Source of the DNA: Eukaryota sp. TZLM1-RC
Lineage: Eukaryota; Metamonada: BaSk clade
NCBI GenBank assembly: GCA_040285825.1
Contig: JAUPSS010000001.1
Location: 3,410,001 to 3,474,000, forward strand
Direction of reading: 5' to 3'
DNA: 64,000 bases
Shown: one piece after another, positions 1-11,213 of the stretch
How positions within the stretch are numbered: position 1 is the stretch's first letter
Layout: every line of letters begins with the position of its first letter
The notes under the pieces: generated by a model
Databases searched by the model: none
Seen by the model: the letters and a program-made list of their open reading frames with translations, nothing else
What the model was told of the DNA's origin: nothing
Program-made: the position numbers and the translations under genes

Positions 1-2
1 TT

Positions 3-203
3 CACGAAACTGTTGAAAGAAAATGGGAAGAAGTAGTGTTGTTGTTACTGATTAAATATCTTGCTAGACAGATGAGGAATTTACATGATGACGTGGCACT
101 TGTTCAAAAACAAGTATTTCTATTAATAAAGCTCTTTTCTCTCTTTACTTCTTTGGTATTTCTGCCTAACGGCATCATAAAGAAGACAATTCTTTTATTA
201 TAG
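3..203 (+). CDS. Unrecognised open frame entering from the left edge (possible 3' end of a gene)
   Basis: A reading frame is open from the first bases of the window to a TAG at 201-203, 67 codons, rich in Leu, Val and Ile in its second half. It has no start inside the window, so if real it is the last exon of a gene lying mostly to the left. I recognise no family. It could equally be chance in AT-rich DNA. Confidence 0.25.
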   Translation, partial: HETVERKWEEVVLLLLIKYLARQMRNLHDDVALVQKQVFLLIKLFSLFTSLVFLPNGIIKKTILLL

Positions 204-218
204 GTGGTTCAAAACTGG

Positions 219-264
219 TTCAGTTCAGTTCAGTTCAGGTTCCAAATTTATTTGTGAACTGAAC
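219..264. repeat. TTCAG pentamer run with inverted repeat
   Basis: Four tandem TTCAG units occupy 219-238. Bases 228-237 (GTTCAGTTCA) are the reverse complement of 255-264, giving a 10-bp stem with a 17-base loop. It lies just after the stop of the left-edge open frame. No function is evident. Confidence 0.6.
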
Positions 265-299
265 TTGGACAGCCCTACTTTGGAACGTCCAGAAAATAT

Positions 300-485
300 T
301 ATTTTATTCAAATAAAATTGTAAACAAAGCTAAAAATCAATCTCCTCAAACTCCACATCTACTATAGAACACTCACCTACAGCATTTTCTTCATAAAATT
401 TTCCTAGTGATAACAACGAGCTAGAAACAAGGCTATATATTCCCTTAAAATTAGAAAATACAATTCTGTTTCGTTTTTCGTGGTT
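300..485 (-). mobile_element. LINE 3'-end fragment, 5'-truncated
   Basis: On the minus strand this encodes the C-terminal pattern seen in the families at 38-60 kb: an R-I-V-F-S-x-F-K-G block, then Ser/Leu-rich residues and an acidic, phenylalanine-ending C-terminus. It is followed by an AT-rich tail (about 300-330). It is heavily mutated and only the last 50 or so codons remain. Confidence 0.5.
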
Positions 486-487
486 TA

Positions 488-705
488 AGAAAATAACAAT
501 GAAGACATTTGATGTCTTTTTGTGGCGGTGGCGAATTTAATTGACCATAATTAATAGACTAACTCGGTTCTTTTATAACAGAAACAAAGGCAAGAAAATA
601 AGCAGATCAGTATTTTGTAGAGATAATCTTGGTACATTGGTTTTAGTCTCATTAGTTATGAGTTCATTTATAATACTTATTTTATTGAACTTGCACACTT
701 AACAA
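488..705 (+). mobile_element. Family D LINE 3'-end fragment
   Basis: Plus-strand translation gives the KTFDVFLWRWRI-like block and an N-R-L-T-R-F-F block. These match the C-terminus of the family D copy at 48.9-49.0 kb. A stop breaks the frame after the first block. The non-coding tail ending in TTGAACTTGCACACTTA resembles the D tail. Only the extreme 3' end is left. Confidence 0.55.
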
Positions 706-1465
706 AAAAAACTCATATCTGAAGGGATGAAATTCATTGAACCAGATTTCCTCTATATTATTTTGATCTGCTTGATGTCTAGCTAAAGCTTCTCTAATTC
801 GATTGAAGAACCGAGAAAATCTATGAATAATGGAAAATTGAATTCGAGAGCGCCACAATGAGATATCAAATCTTTTCATTGTTTTTTCTTGCATTATTTT
901 TTGAAAATCATTCAAAAAACTTCCTGCTTCTAGTGATAGTCTTCCGTTTATCGAAAATGGGAAAGCAACAAAAACAAGAGGTCTACTTTTATCAGTTTTA
1001 GACTCATTCGATATCTTTGTCATATGTTCTATATTTTCCTTTAGCTTTAAATTCAAGAGCACTTACAGGATTAAGTTTTCTTCTTTGACTGAAGAACGAT
1101 AAGTTATCAATTTCGAACAATTGAGAGCATGACGCAAAGTGAGCTGTGGTGAATTCGAACAAATACATTTTTCTTTTGATAATAATAAAAGTGATATTTA
1201 TTGAACATGCACTTAACCTAACACTTAATTAAATTAATCCATAACTAATGGGACGACTATCATTGAACCAAGATAATAATTGATTAATGAGGATATTCAA
1301 ACATAATCTCATTTATATTACAACCGCTTCATTATTAGCACACAGCCCAAATCTTCGTGGTACAATAGTCACAAAAAGTGAAGAATTTGATGACTGATTT
1401 TCACAAACACCTTTTTCCAATAACAATGAGTGGAGATCTTGATTTAAAAAAGCCGAGCCGAGCTG
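690..1465 (-). mobile_element. Family D LINE, C-terminal third, decayed
   Basis: The minus-strand frame 682-1062 (126 codons) carries the AFPFSINGRLS and KTMKRFDISLWRSRIQF blocks found in the D copy at 48175-49086. Upstream pieces to about 1465 match the D region around its zinc finger, including the residues encoded near 1380-1440, but with frameshifts and gaps. It lies tail to tail with the D fragment at 488-705. It is inactive. Confidence 0.7.
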
Positions 1466-1722
1466 CATATATTTCTATAAAGATCAATTTCATACAGTCC
1501 AGTCAATCGTTTTTGTAGTGTTCAAAGAGTGTATTTTAAATTTAAATAATTCTATTCTGGAATATTGTCATTGAATGATTGGGGAAAGCATTGAGTCTAT
1601 TTTTCTACATCGATTTTTGAAATTTCTTCATATAATCCAAAAATAGTAGAACTTTGTGTTGTCATTAATAAAACATTCATAGTTCATTTTATTAAGTGTT
1701 GTAGTTCAATAAAAATCTCTAT

Positions 1723-1930
1723 GTGGTTCCATCACTGCCATCATATTCAATGAAGCCTTTCAATCTCTATTCCACTTACTTTCCCATGATTTACACATGG
1801 TAAGCCCTTGACGATTAGACATCTGATGCGTCTTTCATGCCTTTTGGTTTCTACCTTGGATGCCCATCGGAACCCTTCATCTACCTTCTCCGATTTCTTG
1901 CATTAGACTGTTCTTGTTGTCTAGCTTACA
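1723..1930 (-). pseudogene. Fanzor C-terminal fragment (subfamily 1)
   Basis: About 180 bp is clearly related to 12385-12562 at the nucleotide level. Translated on the minus strand it gives M-S-N-R-Q-G-L-T-M-C-K-S-W, then W-N-R-D, one stop, and K-A-S-L-N-M. This is the zinc-ribbon and RuvC-III end of a TnpB/Fanzor protein, with the final catalytic Asp in WNRD. The DEFRTS region seen in the 12.5-kb copy is lost or scrambled here. It is a relic, with no neighbour suggesting domestication. Confidence 0.6.
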
Positions 1931-2927
1931 TTTCAAAACTTCCAAATCCTAATGGACAAATTCCACTGCAATATTAAATCCATCTTGTTGTTTGAATAGT
2001 AGTTGGTTTAAGTCGATAATTGAAATGTATCTTCACTGCTACAGCAAGCGTCAATTGGCTTATAAATAATGTCAGAATTGTTCATGTTGTCACATCATGG
2101 TGACGTTGCATATGCTTCCATTTGTCACCCTTTTTTCAGTTGATAAGCATCTTGCTTGCTGATGGTGAACTAGTAAAGAAAAATTAATCAAATGGTGACG
2201 TTGTTTTTGAGCTATGGATTATGTCTTCAGGTCATAATTCACAGACTCCCATGAAATTCGGTTTAATTGTTTGTCTTTTGTTAAAGATCAAATTCCTTGA
2301 TTCTTTGAGTGCCTAAATGGGTAGTTTGATTGACTATTATTTTGATTCTTCTTTAGATCTACAACTGTTTGAACTAAGCAAAAGCAGATCTTATGTTCTC
2401 ATTCATAGATTGAAGTACAAAAGTCGAACAAAGCACCCATTAACACAATGTATTAACTGAACTTTACTTGCAGTGTTAATTGAAACATTGTCAAATGTTC
2501 AATGGAAATTAAGCAAGTCTGCGGAGAAGTTTTGTGCATAAATTAGGAATTTTTTTGTCTTTTTTGTCATTTAAATTTCGATTGGATAGTTTAAATCTCA
2601 GAACTTTGTGGAAGCAGACTTGTTGTTTTTGTCAGCAATTTGCTATTTAGTCACATGATGAAGAACATCTGTGGAAAGCACTGTCTTGTTTGTGCATAAT
2701 ATATTGATTTCGAAAGTTGATGCAGTGCAAAGTCAGTAATTGTTGGAGGAAGACTTATTGTTTATCATTTTAGTTTAATAATACAGAATATTGAGAATAG
2801 TTCTGAATTACACGTACCTAAATAACTTTAACTTTATCAATTTAATATTTAAATTAGCAACAAAACCCCAGACATAATGAAAAAATATTATACAAATCTC
2901 AACAACCATTAAACAATAAATCAAATT
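1931..2927. other. Intergenic stretch, nothing recognised
   Basis: AT-rich sequence with no long frame, tRNA or repeat that I can support. The last 100-150 bases presumably include the 3' untranslated region of the TXNDC9 gene that ends at 2928. Confidence 0.5.
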
Positions 2928-3462
2928 CTACTCTGGCCTGGTGGCAAAATCATCAATTACTCCAGCATTGATCAACACTCTTTCCAATTGAGGGGTGCTA
3001 AAGTCATCATTGTTTCCCAACCTCTCAAAGCCCACCATTCTGTCCTTCGCCACTCCATCAAAGAAGAAAACGGTACAAGGGAGAACCTTGATGTTCAGCT
3101 TGGTCACAAAGAATGGAGCTTTGGAGGCTTCAATCTTGATGAATTTTGCTTCAATGTGCTGCTGAGCAAGAACATCTAGATGATAGTCTAGGATCTCACA
3201 ACGTTTAAACTCAGGGTGGTAGAAGTGAACAACAACCCGAGTGGAAGAAGTGACTTCCTTGAGAAATTGACCCTCGTCTATTTCTCGAAGGCTACCATGA
3301 CCTGAAGAGAGCATGTTTTGGATGCGTCTATGTCTTGAGTAAGAAGATAAAAGCAGAAGCGTACTGGTTTTTCATTTCAGCCATGCGGCGTTCACGGATG
3401 ACAGAGAGTTCCTCGTCGTCAGAGAAGTCGGATAAGTCAGAGTAATCACGGTCAGAATCCAT
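2928..3462 (-). CDS. TXNDC9: Thioredoxin domain-containing protein 9 (phosducin-like), two exons
   Basis: Exon 2 (2928-3327) and exon 1 (3365-3462) splice across a 37-bp GT-AG intron to 165 codons plus stop; 535-37=498 is divisible by three. Exon 1 starts M-D-S-D-R-D with an acidic Ser/Asp-rich run and an R-E-R-R-M-A-E-M-K-N helix. Exon 2 opens with SSGHGSLREI, matching the H-G-x-x-R-E-I of the family. The thioredoxin fold follows, with VVVHFYHPEFKRC, KAPFF and KVLPC, and no CxxC redox pair, as is usual for TXNDC9/PLP3. The family binds the CCT chaperonin and tunes tubulin and actin folding in the cytosol. The fold is complete; the C-terminal acidic tail of animal members is missing. Confidence 0.9.
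3328..3364 (-). other. Predicted 37-bp intron of TXNDC9
   Basis: On the minus strand it begins GTACGC and ends CATAG. Splicing it out joins M-K-N-Q to R-I-Q-N-M-L and extends the homology upstream of the second exon, which otherwise has no family-like start. Confidence 0.75.
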
Positions 3463-3514
3463 TCTCAAAGATAATGTCTAGAAAATGAGTGAGTTGAATT
3501 GTTTTAATAAATTT

Positions 3515-3575
3515 GATTTATTCTAAAAGATACAGTCTAAAAATCAATATCTTCAAGATTTGTATTGAGTTGAAA
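3515..3575 (-). mobile_element. Family G-like LINE tail fragment
   Basis: ACAGTCTAAAAATCAATATCTTCAAGA resembles, on the minus strand, the stop-codon region of family G copies near 31320 and 59810. Only a tail of about 60 bp is left. Confidence 0.4.
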
Positions 3576-3639
3576 TTGATGGTCCACTTTTTCATCAACT
3601 GACAATTCAAAATTTCTGAAAATATGACGAAAAATGTCT

Positions 3640-4358
3640 TCCTTTCGAACGAAAGTTCATTTATTCCAACGAGAAACTAAACAGCAAAATTAAAATTGTA
3701 AATCTTCATATCACAAATCAGCCAAAAACAATTGACTGGAAGTTTTTCCTTCATAAAAGCGACAAAGAGATAATAAAGCAGAAGATAATAAGGGAACAAC
3801 AGCCTTAACAGTTGAAAATACAATTCTGTTCTGCCAAAATATTTTGTCAAAAAATCTTCCTGTATGGAGTTTTACAATTTCAACAAAATCATCCAAGAGA
3901 GATAAAGCAGGTGGTCCAAGCATACCATGTACGGAAAAAACAAATGGACAAAGGTCATAATGAGTGTGAGTTTCAGCATTCAATGAAACCAACTTTGCTG
4001 TATATTTATCAATTCTAGAATTTTCGGCAACAGACAACGGACTCTTGTGTTTTGATTGAGCTAATGATATAAACGAATTACACACATCAGTTGATCTCAC
4101 ATCAGTAATGATAGTCGTCCTTTCAAGACCTTCCAGCATTAAATCAATTCTATTTCGACCAAAAGAATTCAAAGTATCTTCATCAACCAAACGAAAGAGT
4201 AAAGGTTTTAAAAAGTAAACAATTCTGTGTGACTTTGTCATACAATAGTGTTGATCCCCAACTGCATCATGGATTTTTGATCGGAAAGTAATAGAGAGTT
4301 TACAATTAAACAGGTTTTTTTGTATTAACAATTTTATTAAAAACTTGTAAATCAACAT
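3640..4358 (-). mobile_element. LINE C-terminal fragment with restriction-like endonuclease remains
   Basis: A 215-codon minus-strand frame carries F-R-S-K-I-H-D-A-V-G-D-Q after the lost finger, R-I-D-L-M-L-E-G in the endonuclease Asp region, FVFSVHGMLGPPAL, and FWQNRIVFS near the C-terminus. This is the same order as in families A and B, but strongly diverged. The tail at 3640-3700 resembles the reverse complement of 18005-18060, so I call this tail type I. It abuts the family A copy upstream. Confidence 0.65.
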
Positions 4359-7300
4359 TTAAGTAATCCATCTCTCCCAAAACAAAAACACTAGATGCAA
4401 CTCTCTTATAGTGAGATCCAAGAGAAACAAAGCATCAGAAACCATCTTCAACATCCCCTTAAAAATAGAAAACACGATTCTATTTTGCCAAAACAATCTG
4501 TTGAAATTTCTGTTAGTTGTTCTCTTTACAATAATTTCAAAATCTGCCAAAAAACGCATAGCCGTTGGAGCAAGTGAACCAAAAAGAGAAAATACAAATG
4601 AATACAAATTTTATTTTGCATGCTTGCTGTTGACTGGACATTTTGGACAAAGGTTCATTGTATTTTTTGATTTTGAAATTTTCAGCATTTGAAAGAGGAT
4701 TATGAATTTCAGAATTAGCAAGCCTCTCATTTGAAGCATTACAAGGATCAACAGACATTACATCCAATAAAATGAAGGTTTTATCTAATCCAGGTAATAT
4801 GGCATTACGTATATTATTCTTATGAAAATCATCGTCAGTATCAAACAAATTTGACAACAGAGGTTCCAAAAAGGATTCAATTTTATGAGACTTACACATA
4901 CAATATAATTGGTCTCTTACAGCATCATGAACCTTGCTTCTAAAAATAATAAAATGTTTACAATTTAACAAATGAGTAATTGTAATTTTTCGAGAACATT
5001 TATAAATTAAATTATGAGGTAAATTATTAGTCCAGATACAGGAACGAAATCTCTTATTCAAAGTCCAAGCAGAATCAGTTAGGAGAGTTTCATAAACTTG
5101 AGGAATTGTTGTTACTAAGGCAGAAGAAGTACTGTCACATATATCTTGTAAAAGATTTGCAAAAGCGGGATTCTTTTTCTTGACCAAGCCAAGTCTAGCA
5201 TCAAAATCCAAGCTTTCAAAAATCTTTGACAATTTTTGTTGAAGCTTTTTACAGCAAAACTGTAAATTAAAAAGAGATCGGTTTGGAATTTCTTGAATTG
5301 ATTGGGGAAAACATTTGGTCCAAATTTGTGGCGGCAATTTTTCAAGTTCACAAGATAACTCATACAAATAAGGACTGCAATTGGGAACTAACAGATGAGA
5401 ATCATCAGGAAATCTACGAGAAAATTCATAAATAAAATTCTTGCATCCACCCAAAAATGCTGATTGACACAAAATGGAAGATTTAGTAAATCCAATACCA
5501 CCCAAATTTGCTGAAGAAAATAAGTGATTTTTCAACATTCCAGGTTCTACATCCAATAAATCAGCAGAAATTCGGTTGTCAATGAATTAAAGGAACGACA
5601 AAAATCAAATGCTATGGAAGGAGCACAAGATCTCAAAAAGTGGGTTATTTTCCCAATAAAACAAATTTTATGCATGAAAAATTTAATATGTTTTTCTAAA
5701 TCTAAAGAAGAAATTGAATCAAGTCCAATTTTCATTTTCTCCAAAATAACTTGGAATTCATTCTGAATTTGAGGCACATTTCCAAACCAACAACCAAGGA
5801 ACTGGAAGGCATCACTACTATAATTAGTAACACGGACACCAAATCATATTTAGAAAATCAGATTTAATTACTTCAAAAATTGCTATTCGCTTTACAAAAT
5901 TAAAAGCACTTTTAGAGTCAAGATTAAAAATAAAGTTATTTTCCTCTGCATTAAAAAAAGTATCAGAGGCAAGAGCAGCAACATAAGCACCATCAATTGT
6001 TTTTATTCCAAATTGGTGAGGATTCAATAAGAAGTTTTGTCTTTGACACGATCAAAGACAAGTGATGCCAGCAAACGAGATAGAGATTCACCAACAGCAA
6101 TTGGGCGTATTCCATCATGTTTAATTCCATTACCAGGCTTTACTAAAGCAATCAAACGTGCAGCCAGTAATTCATATGGGGGATTAATTTTCAAAACAAT
6201 TAATTGTTGAATATAATGGGCAAGATCTGCAGCAATTTCAGGAGCTTTGGAGCACGCTGTTTTTAACAGATCAAAAGAAATTCCAGATGGGCCTGCAGTT
6301 TTTCCTTTAGGTAGTTTTTGAATAGCTTTGGAAACTTCAATTACAGAAATTGGATTTTCAATCCAAAAAGGACAAACATCAGGCTTGCTACACTTAAATC
6401 TTTTTTGAGGATGTAACTTTTGAAGTGTTTCAAGAGTTTTAGAATTTGTATCAGCCAAAGAAGAGGAAAACAAAAACTGTTTTGCTGCTCCATAACGACG
6501 ACGTAAGCAAAACTTTCGGATAACTTTTGATTTCCCAACTTTTCTTATTCCAAATTTTTTTTAAAACATTTTTTGCTTTTTTCTAGCAAAATATTTCCAG
6601 AAGAATGAAATATTCCACTTATTTTTTTTAATTTAGAAGTGAAAGTTCGCAGTTCCATTGAAAAGGGAATTGTATTGGCGGGGCTAATTTCTACTGGAAT
6701 CTGAATCGGAGGTCTAACAGTATCAGCAGCTTTACAATTGGTGCAAAACAAAAGTTTTCGATCATTATTTGAATCTTTAACATCTTTTCTGCAAAATGGA
6801 CAACAAAGATTATTGTTTTCAGAAGGGGAAGGAGAGTGAACCCCAGAAGCATTTGAATGAAGATCGTGAGAAACATTATTTTCAGCACAATTCAAATCGA
6901 CATCAACTAGACCGGAACTTTGATCAGAACTTTTTGCATTATGATAACTTGCTTGAACTTCTGCATTAGAGGGCTCATGAAAACAACTGTTGAGCACATG
7001 GTTAGCTGATTTTGATTTTAAAGCATTTTTCTTATTTTCTTTGCAAGTCCTGGAATTATAAACACTAATTCCACAAATTGAACATTTTGGTCTCGATTAA
7101 TTTTTTTAGAAATTAATTGTTTTGATTGATTGCATGTTTCATCAGAAATTGAAGAATGTTGTCGAATAGGAGAATGAAATGCAACAGTACTGGCTTCATA
7201 ATTGTTTTCGACATAGAGGATGTTTGCTGTTGTAAAAGGAGTTTGAATCGCACAAGAGAATGAATACTACGACGTGGAGTAGCTAAACTTGGTTTTGTGC

Positions 7301-7480
7301 AATACGTTGATTTCTCCAAATTTTCTAAAAAATTTGAAGAAAATTTTTTAGGTAAAAATGAAGAAGGAAAAGGAATGTGTAGTTAAACAGATGATTTGGA
7401 GAAATTTTTGATCAACATTTGCAAATCAAATTATGAGGCAAGTTATCGGGTCAAGTGAAACATCGAAGGTGAATTGTACT
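4359..7480 (-). mobile_element. Family A LINE, near full length but broken
   Basis: Minus-strand frames in order from the 5' side: zinc-knuckle region (about 7020-7320), CPFCRK...CTNC ribbon (6545-6997), RT start with KLPKGKTAGPSGISFDLLKT and RPIAVGES (6024-6473), RT middle FNLDSKSAFNFVKR (5824-6027), thumb region (5547-5777), and the C-terminal finger and endonuclease region (4537-5556), ending at 4359-4607. Several frameshifts separate them. About 400 bp between the frames near 5830 are missing, and with them the YMDD catalytic box, so this copy cannot encode active RT. A separate A-like scrap (PDNLPHNLICKC) lies at about 7415-7480. It is older and more diverged than the A copies at 33-56 kb. 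Confidence 0.8.
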
Positions 7481-9201
7481 AAAAAATTGTGATATCATTA
7501 AAGGACGTAAAATGTCAGATGGAAAGAATGATGATTGTTTTAGTTCTGTTTTCTCATTTTTCGAAAAGAGCACCATTTGCCACATTTTGTGTTATGCTGC
7601 TAAAATTACAAGAATTGTACATAGGGTTCTGGTTTTGGCTTATAGTTTAAGAACAAGGTCCCTCACAAGAATAATACCATTTGGCCATTAAATATTTTCG
7701 TCCCTATGTTCCATTCATGCCCTGTCATCAACCAAATGTCCCCCAAATAGTTCTTTTTTTAGTTCACAACAATAAGCCTTTGAACAGGTGTCACATTTTC
7801 GAAAAAGCAAAATCAATGAAGGAATCAATGGAACCAGTACAAAACGTGTTATTGAGTGTTATTGGTACAATTTCAATTGGCTTGCAGTATATGGTTGAAA
7901 TTGAATTCTTTCTCCTGATTTTTTCTTCAGGAACAGAGAGAATTTTGATAATAAAATTATGTTGTTCCCAAAACATCATTCACTATAATATTCTTGATTT
8001 AAAACAGATTTCAACTTGTGATGTGAACAGTATATTTTGTGCTGAGAGAACACTCGCTTAAAATCAAGATAATCCTTATTGAACATATTGTCTTCTTGAC
8101 ACAACATTCACACTGTTGCTGTTCGTTGACATTTATAAATGTTGAACATTTATTAGTGCCACGGCAATCACAAACAAATGTGTAAAAATATGTTGTGTGG
8201 ATTTGTTTAACAAAAAGTTTTGCTCGGAACTGCCAAACACATTATTATAGCTGATACATTTAACAAATTTTGTTAAATATAAGATTTTTATATTTACAAA
8301 AATGAAACCAAATAGACAATTTGAACAAAATAAATTACAGATGACTCAAGAAGGAAGATAGTTTTGTTTTGTGAGTTCACATCACGATGGACCAATTTTT
8401 GGATAGTAGACATACATTACAAAATACGAAATATCAGAGTCTTGAATTGTTATTGTCAAACTTAGATTTTTTGGTTGTTTTAGCAAGAACATTAGTTGTT
8501 AGTAGCTGTATTTCATTGCTAAAAAGATTACATATTCCAAAGTCTACAAAGAAAACAATATGTACAGAATTGTTATTTCAAGCTCACGAATGCTCGTACC
8601 GTGGCTTCAAAGTGTTGCAAGCTCAGTATTTCACATTCATTATTAATAGGAAAGATTGTTTTTTTTTGTTTTAATAAGACGTACTATCTGAAAAAAACCC
8701 TGCCACAGTTCAATGTTACATAAATCGTTTATGTAATAGAAAATAAATTAATAATAAATAGATAATAGAGCGAAAAAGATCCACCGGAAGGGCCTCTCTG
8801 ATGTTGATCTACTCTGATGTATAAGAATTGCCCTAATCACCATCTAATTGTAGTGTTTATTGTGTAGAGGACAAGTTTAATGCTTTAGTTAAGAGTGATT
8901 TAGTTTAACGAAAGCAACCAACAACGTATCACTTATTTACTTTTTATTTTAATCAATTTTAATAAATTTTATATTTAAATAGAATTCAATGTTCTGCTGA
9001 TGATTGTTTGCTTTTGGATTTCATGTCATCAACCGCCAATTTTATTAATTTCAAAAGATCTTAGTGAAATTTTCTGTTAAATCTGTTTTTTCAATGGTGA
9101 ATTTTTCATTTTTAAAGCACAAGTTTTCTCTTACTTAGTTTTTTATTTTATAATATTTATCTTTATTTATTTATTTTTAAAATCTTTATCAACACCAAAT
9201 C
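7481..9201. other. Intergenic stretch with two unrecognised frames
   Basis: Frames of 126 codons (7681-8061, +) and 95 codons (8387-8674, +) have no recognisable domain and overlap equally poor frames on the other strand. The minus strand around 7760-7790 gives C-D-T-C-S-K-A-Y-C-C, which may be a decayed zinc-binding transposase end, but I cannot assign it. The rest is AT-rich and featureless. Confidence 0.35.
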
Positions 9202-10659
9202 TCACTCCTCCAGCTCAGCAGCCACTAAATCATGTATAATACGAGCTCTTCCGGTACTGGTTAACCACTCACTAAACACAGAGTGTACCGCACGTTCCAC
9301 CTTACCTTTTTCGTCTCCCTTCAAGTCCAAGGTCATGGCTCTAATTGATTGGAACAATTCTGCTCTAGACTTAATATCTGAAGCAAATGAAGAAGGAAGA
9401 GGTACTGGACATGTTGTGCAGAGCAAATTTTGAACATCTGCTGATTTCAAGTCTCCTGACAAGAGTGACGTGTCAATTGAGCTGTTTTTGAACTCCTCAA
9501 CGTCAGTATCAGAGAATGGCACAACAAAGGGTATATGAGTATCAGGCGGTTCTAACTTAAAGGAAGAAACGTCTCCTAGAGGCTCTTTCCAGTAATCTTT
9601 ATTTAAAATAGGTGACAGACTAATAGAGCTCATGTCAATCAAAAGTGATGGATAGAATGAATTAAATGGACCAAATATTAGTCGATGACAATTCATTGAA
9701 ACTACTGGATATAAATAACAATGTACATTTGAAACAATTTCACTTGAATTGTCAACCCTAATCAATCGACACGTCATCGACAACGATGATTTGATTGATG
9801 ATGTGATAGTTGCGTGTCGAACTGCTCCAACAAAAACAGTACATTGTTCACAATTAGAGATTACAATTGAGTCTATATGACCCATAATTACAATGAATAA
9901 ACGTCGACAATTAAAAATTGAAATATTACATCTTTTTAAATCTTTTTGTTTTAAAATGAGTGCCTTTTTTGAAAGATCAGAAAAAATTTGACATTGTTTG
10001 ACTGAGCTGGAAATTTGACCTAGTATGACGTCAGCCACGGCTTGAGGGTCAGATTTCAAAGTAACATTTTGAACTATATTATTGATGGTGATGGGATTTT
10101 CCTCAAATAATACATCAATTGAATCAGCAATCAGAGCAGCAGTTGGGGTAATTTCACAAGCAGCAAAGACTCTAAAAACTAACGAGAGCATTGAAGTGAG
10201 GTTAGAAGTGATAAAGCTATGTCGATAAGTATCAAGGTTACTTGGGGTAATGGCATCAGCTGTTATGGTTTCTATCGGTGAAGTACGGGCTTCACGGGAT
10301 GGCCAGGCTTCAGCACCCATGGCTCTGGCGGAGAGAATGTTGCCAGAGCGGTAGAAAGGTTGGATAGATAGGAGAAGGGCAAGAGGAGGAAGTGCAGCAG
10401 TGGTTTGGGTTATGAGAGAATCGGAAACTTCTGCAAAGGAGTAAAACATAGACTTAGCTAGGAGAGGTGTGATCGACAGAGAATCAGATAGAATGGTAGT
10501 CCAGTCTTCGATCGAGATGATAAATGAGCTTTGACAACATTTAAGTGACATTAGTTCAACAATAGTTCCCAGAGATCTCCATGAAGGAACCAGTTCTGGT
10601 GGAAGTTTAAACAAACAATGGTCAAAGATCGTGGGATTAATTGTGAGGGACATGGTCAA
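9202..10659 (-). CDS. TBCCD1: TBCC domain-containing protein 1
   Basis: An uninterrupted 485-codon frame ends in TGA. The N-terminal half is helical, with F-K-L-P-P-E-L-V-P-S-W-R-S-L near the start, typical of TBCCD1. The C-terminal half from about residue 230 is the TBCC beta-helix: DLKRCNISIFNC, IDSIVISNCEQCTVFVGAV, then C-R-L-I-R-V and MNCHRLIFGPFNSFYP. TBCCD1 proteins act at centrosomes or basal bodies and in Golgi positioning, so this suggests an organism with centrioles at some stage. No intron is needed. Two in-frame ATGs (codons 1 and 3) are possible starts. The length is somewhat shorter than animal members. Confidence 0.85.
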   Translation of the reverse strand: MTMSLTINPTIFDHCLFKLPPELVPSWRSLGTIVELMSLKCCQSSFIISIEDWTTILSDSLSITPLLAKSMFYSFAEVSDSLITQTTAALPPLALLLSIQPFYRSGNILSARAMGAEAWPSREARTSPIETITADAITPSNLDTYRHSFITSNLTSMLSLVFRVFAACEITPTAALIADSIDVLFEENPITINNIVQNVTLKSDPQAVADVILGQISSSVKQCQIFSDLSKKALILKQKDLKRCNISIFNCRRLFIVIMGHIDSIVISNCEQCTVFVGAVRHATITSSIKSSLSMTCRLIRVDNSSEIVSNVHCYLYPVVSMNCHRLIFGPFNSFYPSLLIDMSSISLSPILNKDYWKEPLGDVSSFKLEPPDTHIPFVVPFSDTDVEEFKNSSIDTSLLSGDLKSADVQNLLCTTCPVPLPSSFASDIKSRAELFQSIRAMTLDLKGDEKGKVERAVHSVFSEWLTSTGRARIIHDLVAAELEE

Positions 10660-11213
10660 AGGGATATAACAATAGAATGAGTTTCTGTTGGCAAAAGAAG
10701 AGAAAACTCAATTGGATAAAGATCTACTTACTACTCAGTGATTTAATTACACATGTAAAATTTGGAACAGTGGACAGAACCAAGATTCTATGGATACAAA
10801 TGATGTATCTGGATCTGACACCTGTGTGCGTAGGTTTCAGACTAGGCAGTGAGTACTTGTGACAGTGGTTACTACAGGGTTTCAGAAAACCTTCCAGTAT
10901 TTGTAGTGGTCACTGTTTGTGCCAGAAGGGATAGTTCTTAGTAGACAGTTGTTTATCAGTCTACTTCAACCAGTAGGCAGCTACTTCGGTAGTATTGATC
11001 ATTGATCAAAGCTAATTTGGCAAGACATAAACACTTTCCAACAACTGAACATTGATTTATTTAGAAGAAAAATATAAACTTTCAAAACAGGAAAAAATAA
11101 AGCCAAAAGAAACTTATTGAGTTCCAATAAAGATTAATAAATTAATTAAATCCAAATATAAGTCAAAAAAACTAAACAGCTGATTCAATGAACATTAAGC
11201 TAAAACATAATAA
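10660..11213. other. Intergenic region between TBCCD1 and the RRM gene
   Basis: It holds the presumed TBCCD1 promoter (near 10660-10720) and the 3' flank of the RRM gene (11030-11213, very AT-rich). A 61-codon plus frame at 10677-10862 shows no family features. Loosely repeated CAGTGGT/AGTGGTCACTG words occur at 10860-10930 with no evident role. Confidence 0.4.

Noticed and set aside
7681-8061. 126-codon plus-strand frame as a gene
   Set aside because: No domain, odd composition, and a similarly poor antisense frame; AT-rich DNA gives such frames by chance. A transposase remnant on the minus strand is possible but unproven.
8387-8674. 95-codon plus-strand frame as a small protein gene
   Set aside because: No recognisable features, no support from neighbours or repeats.
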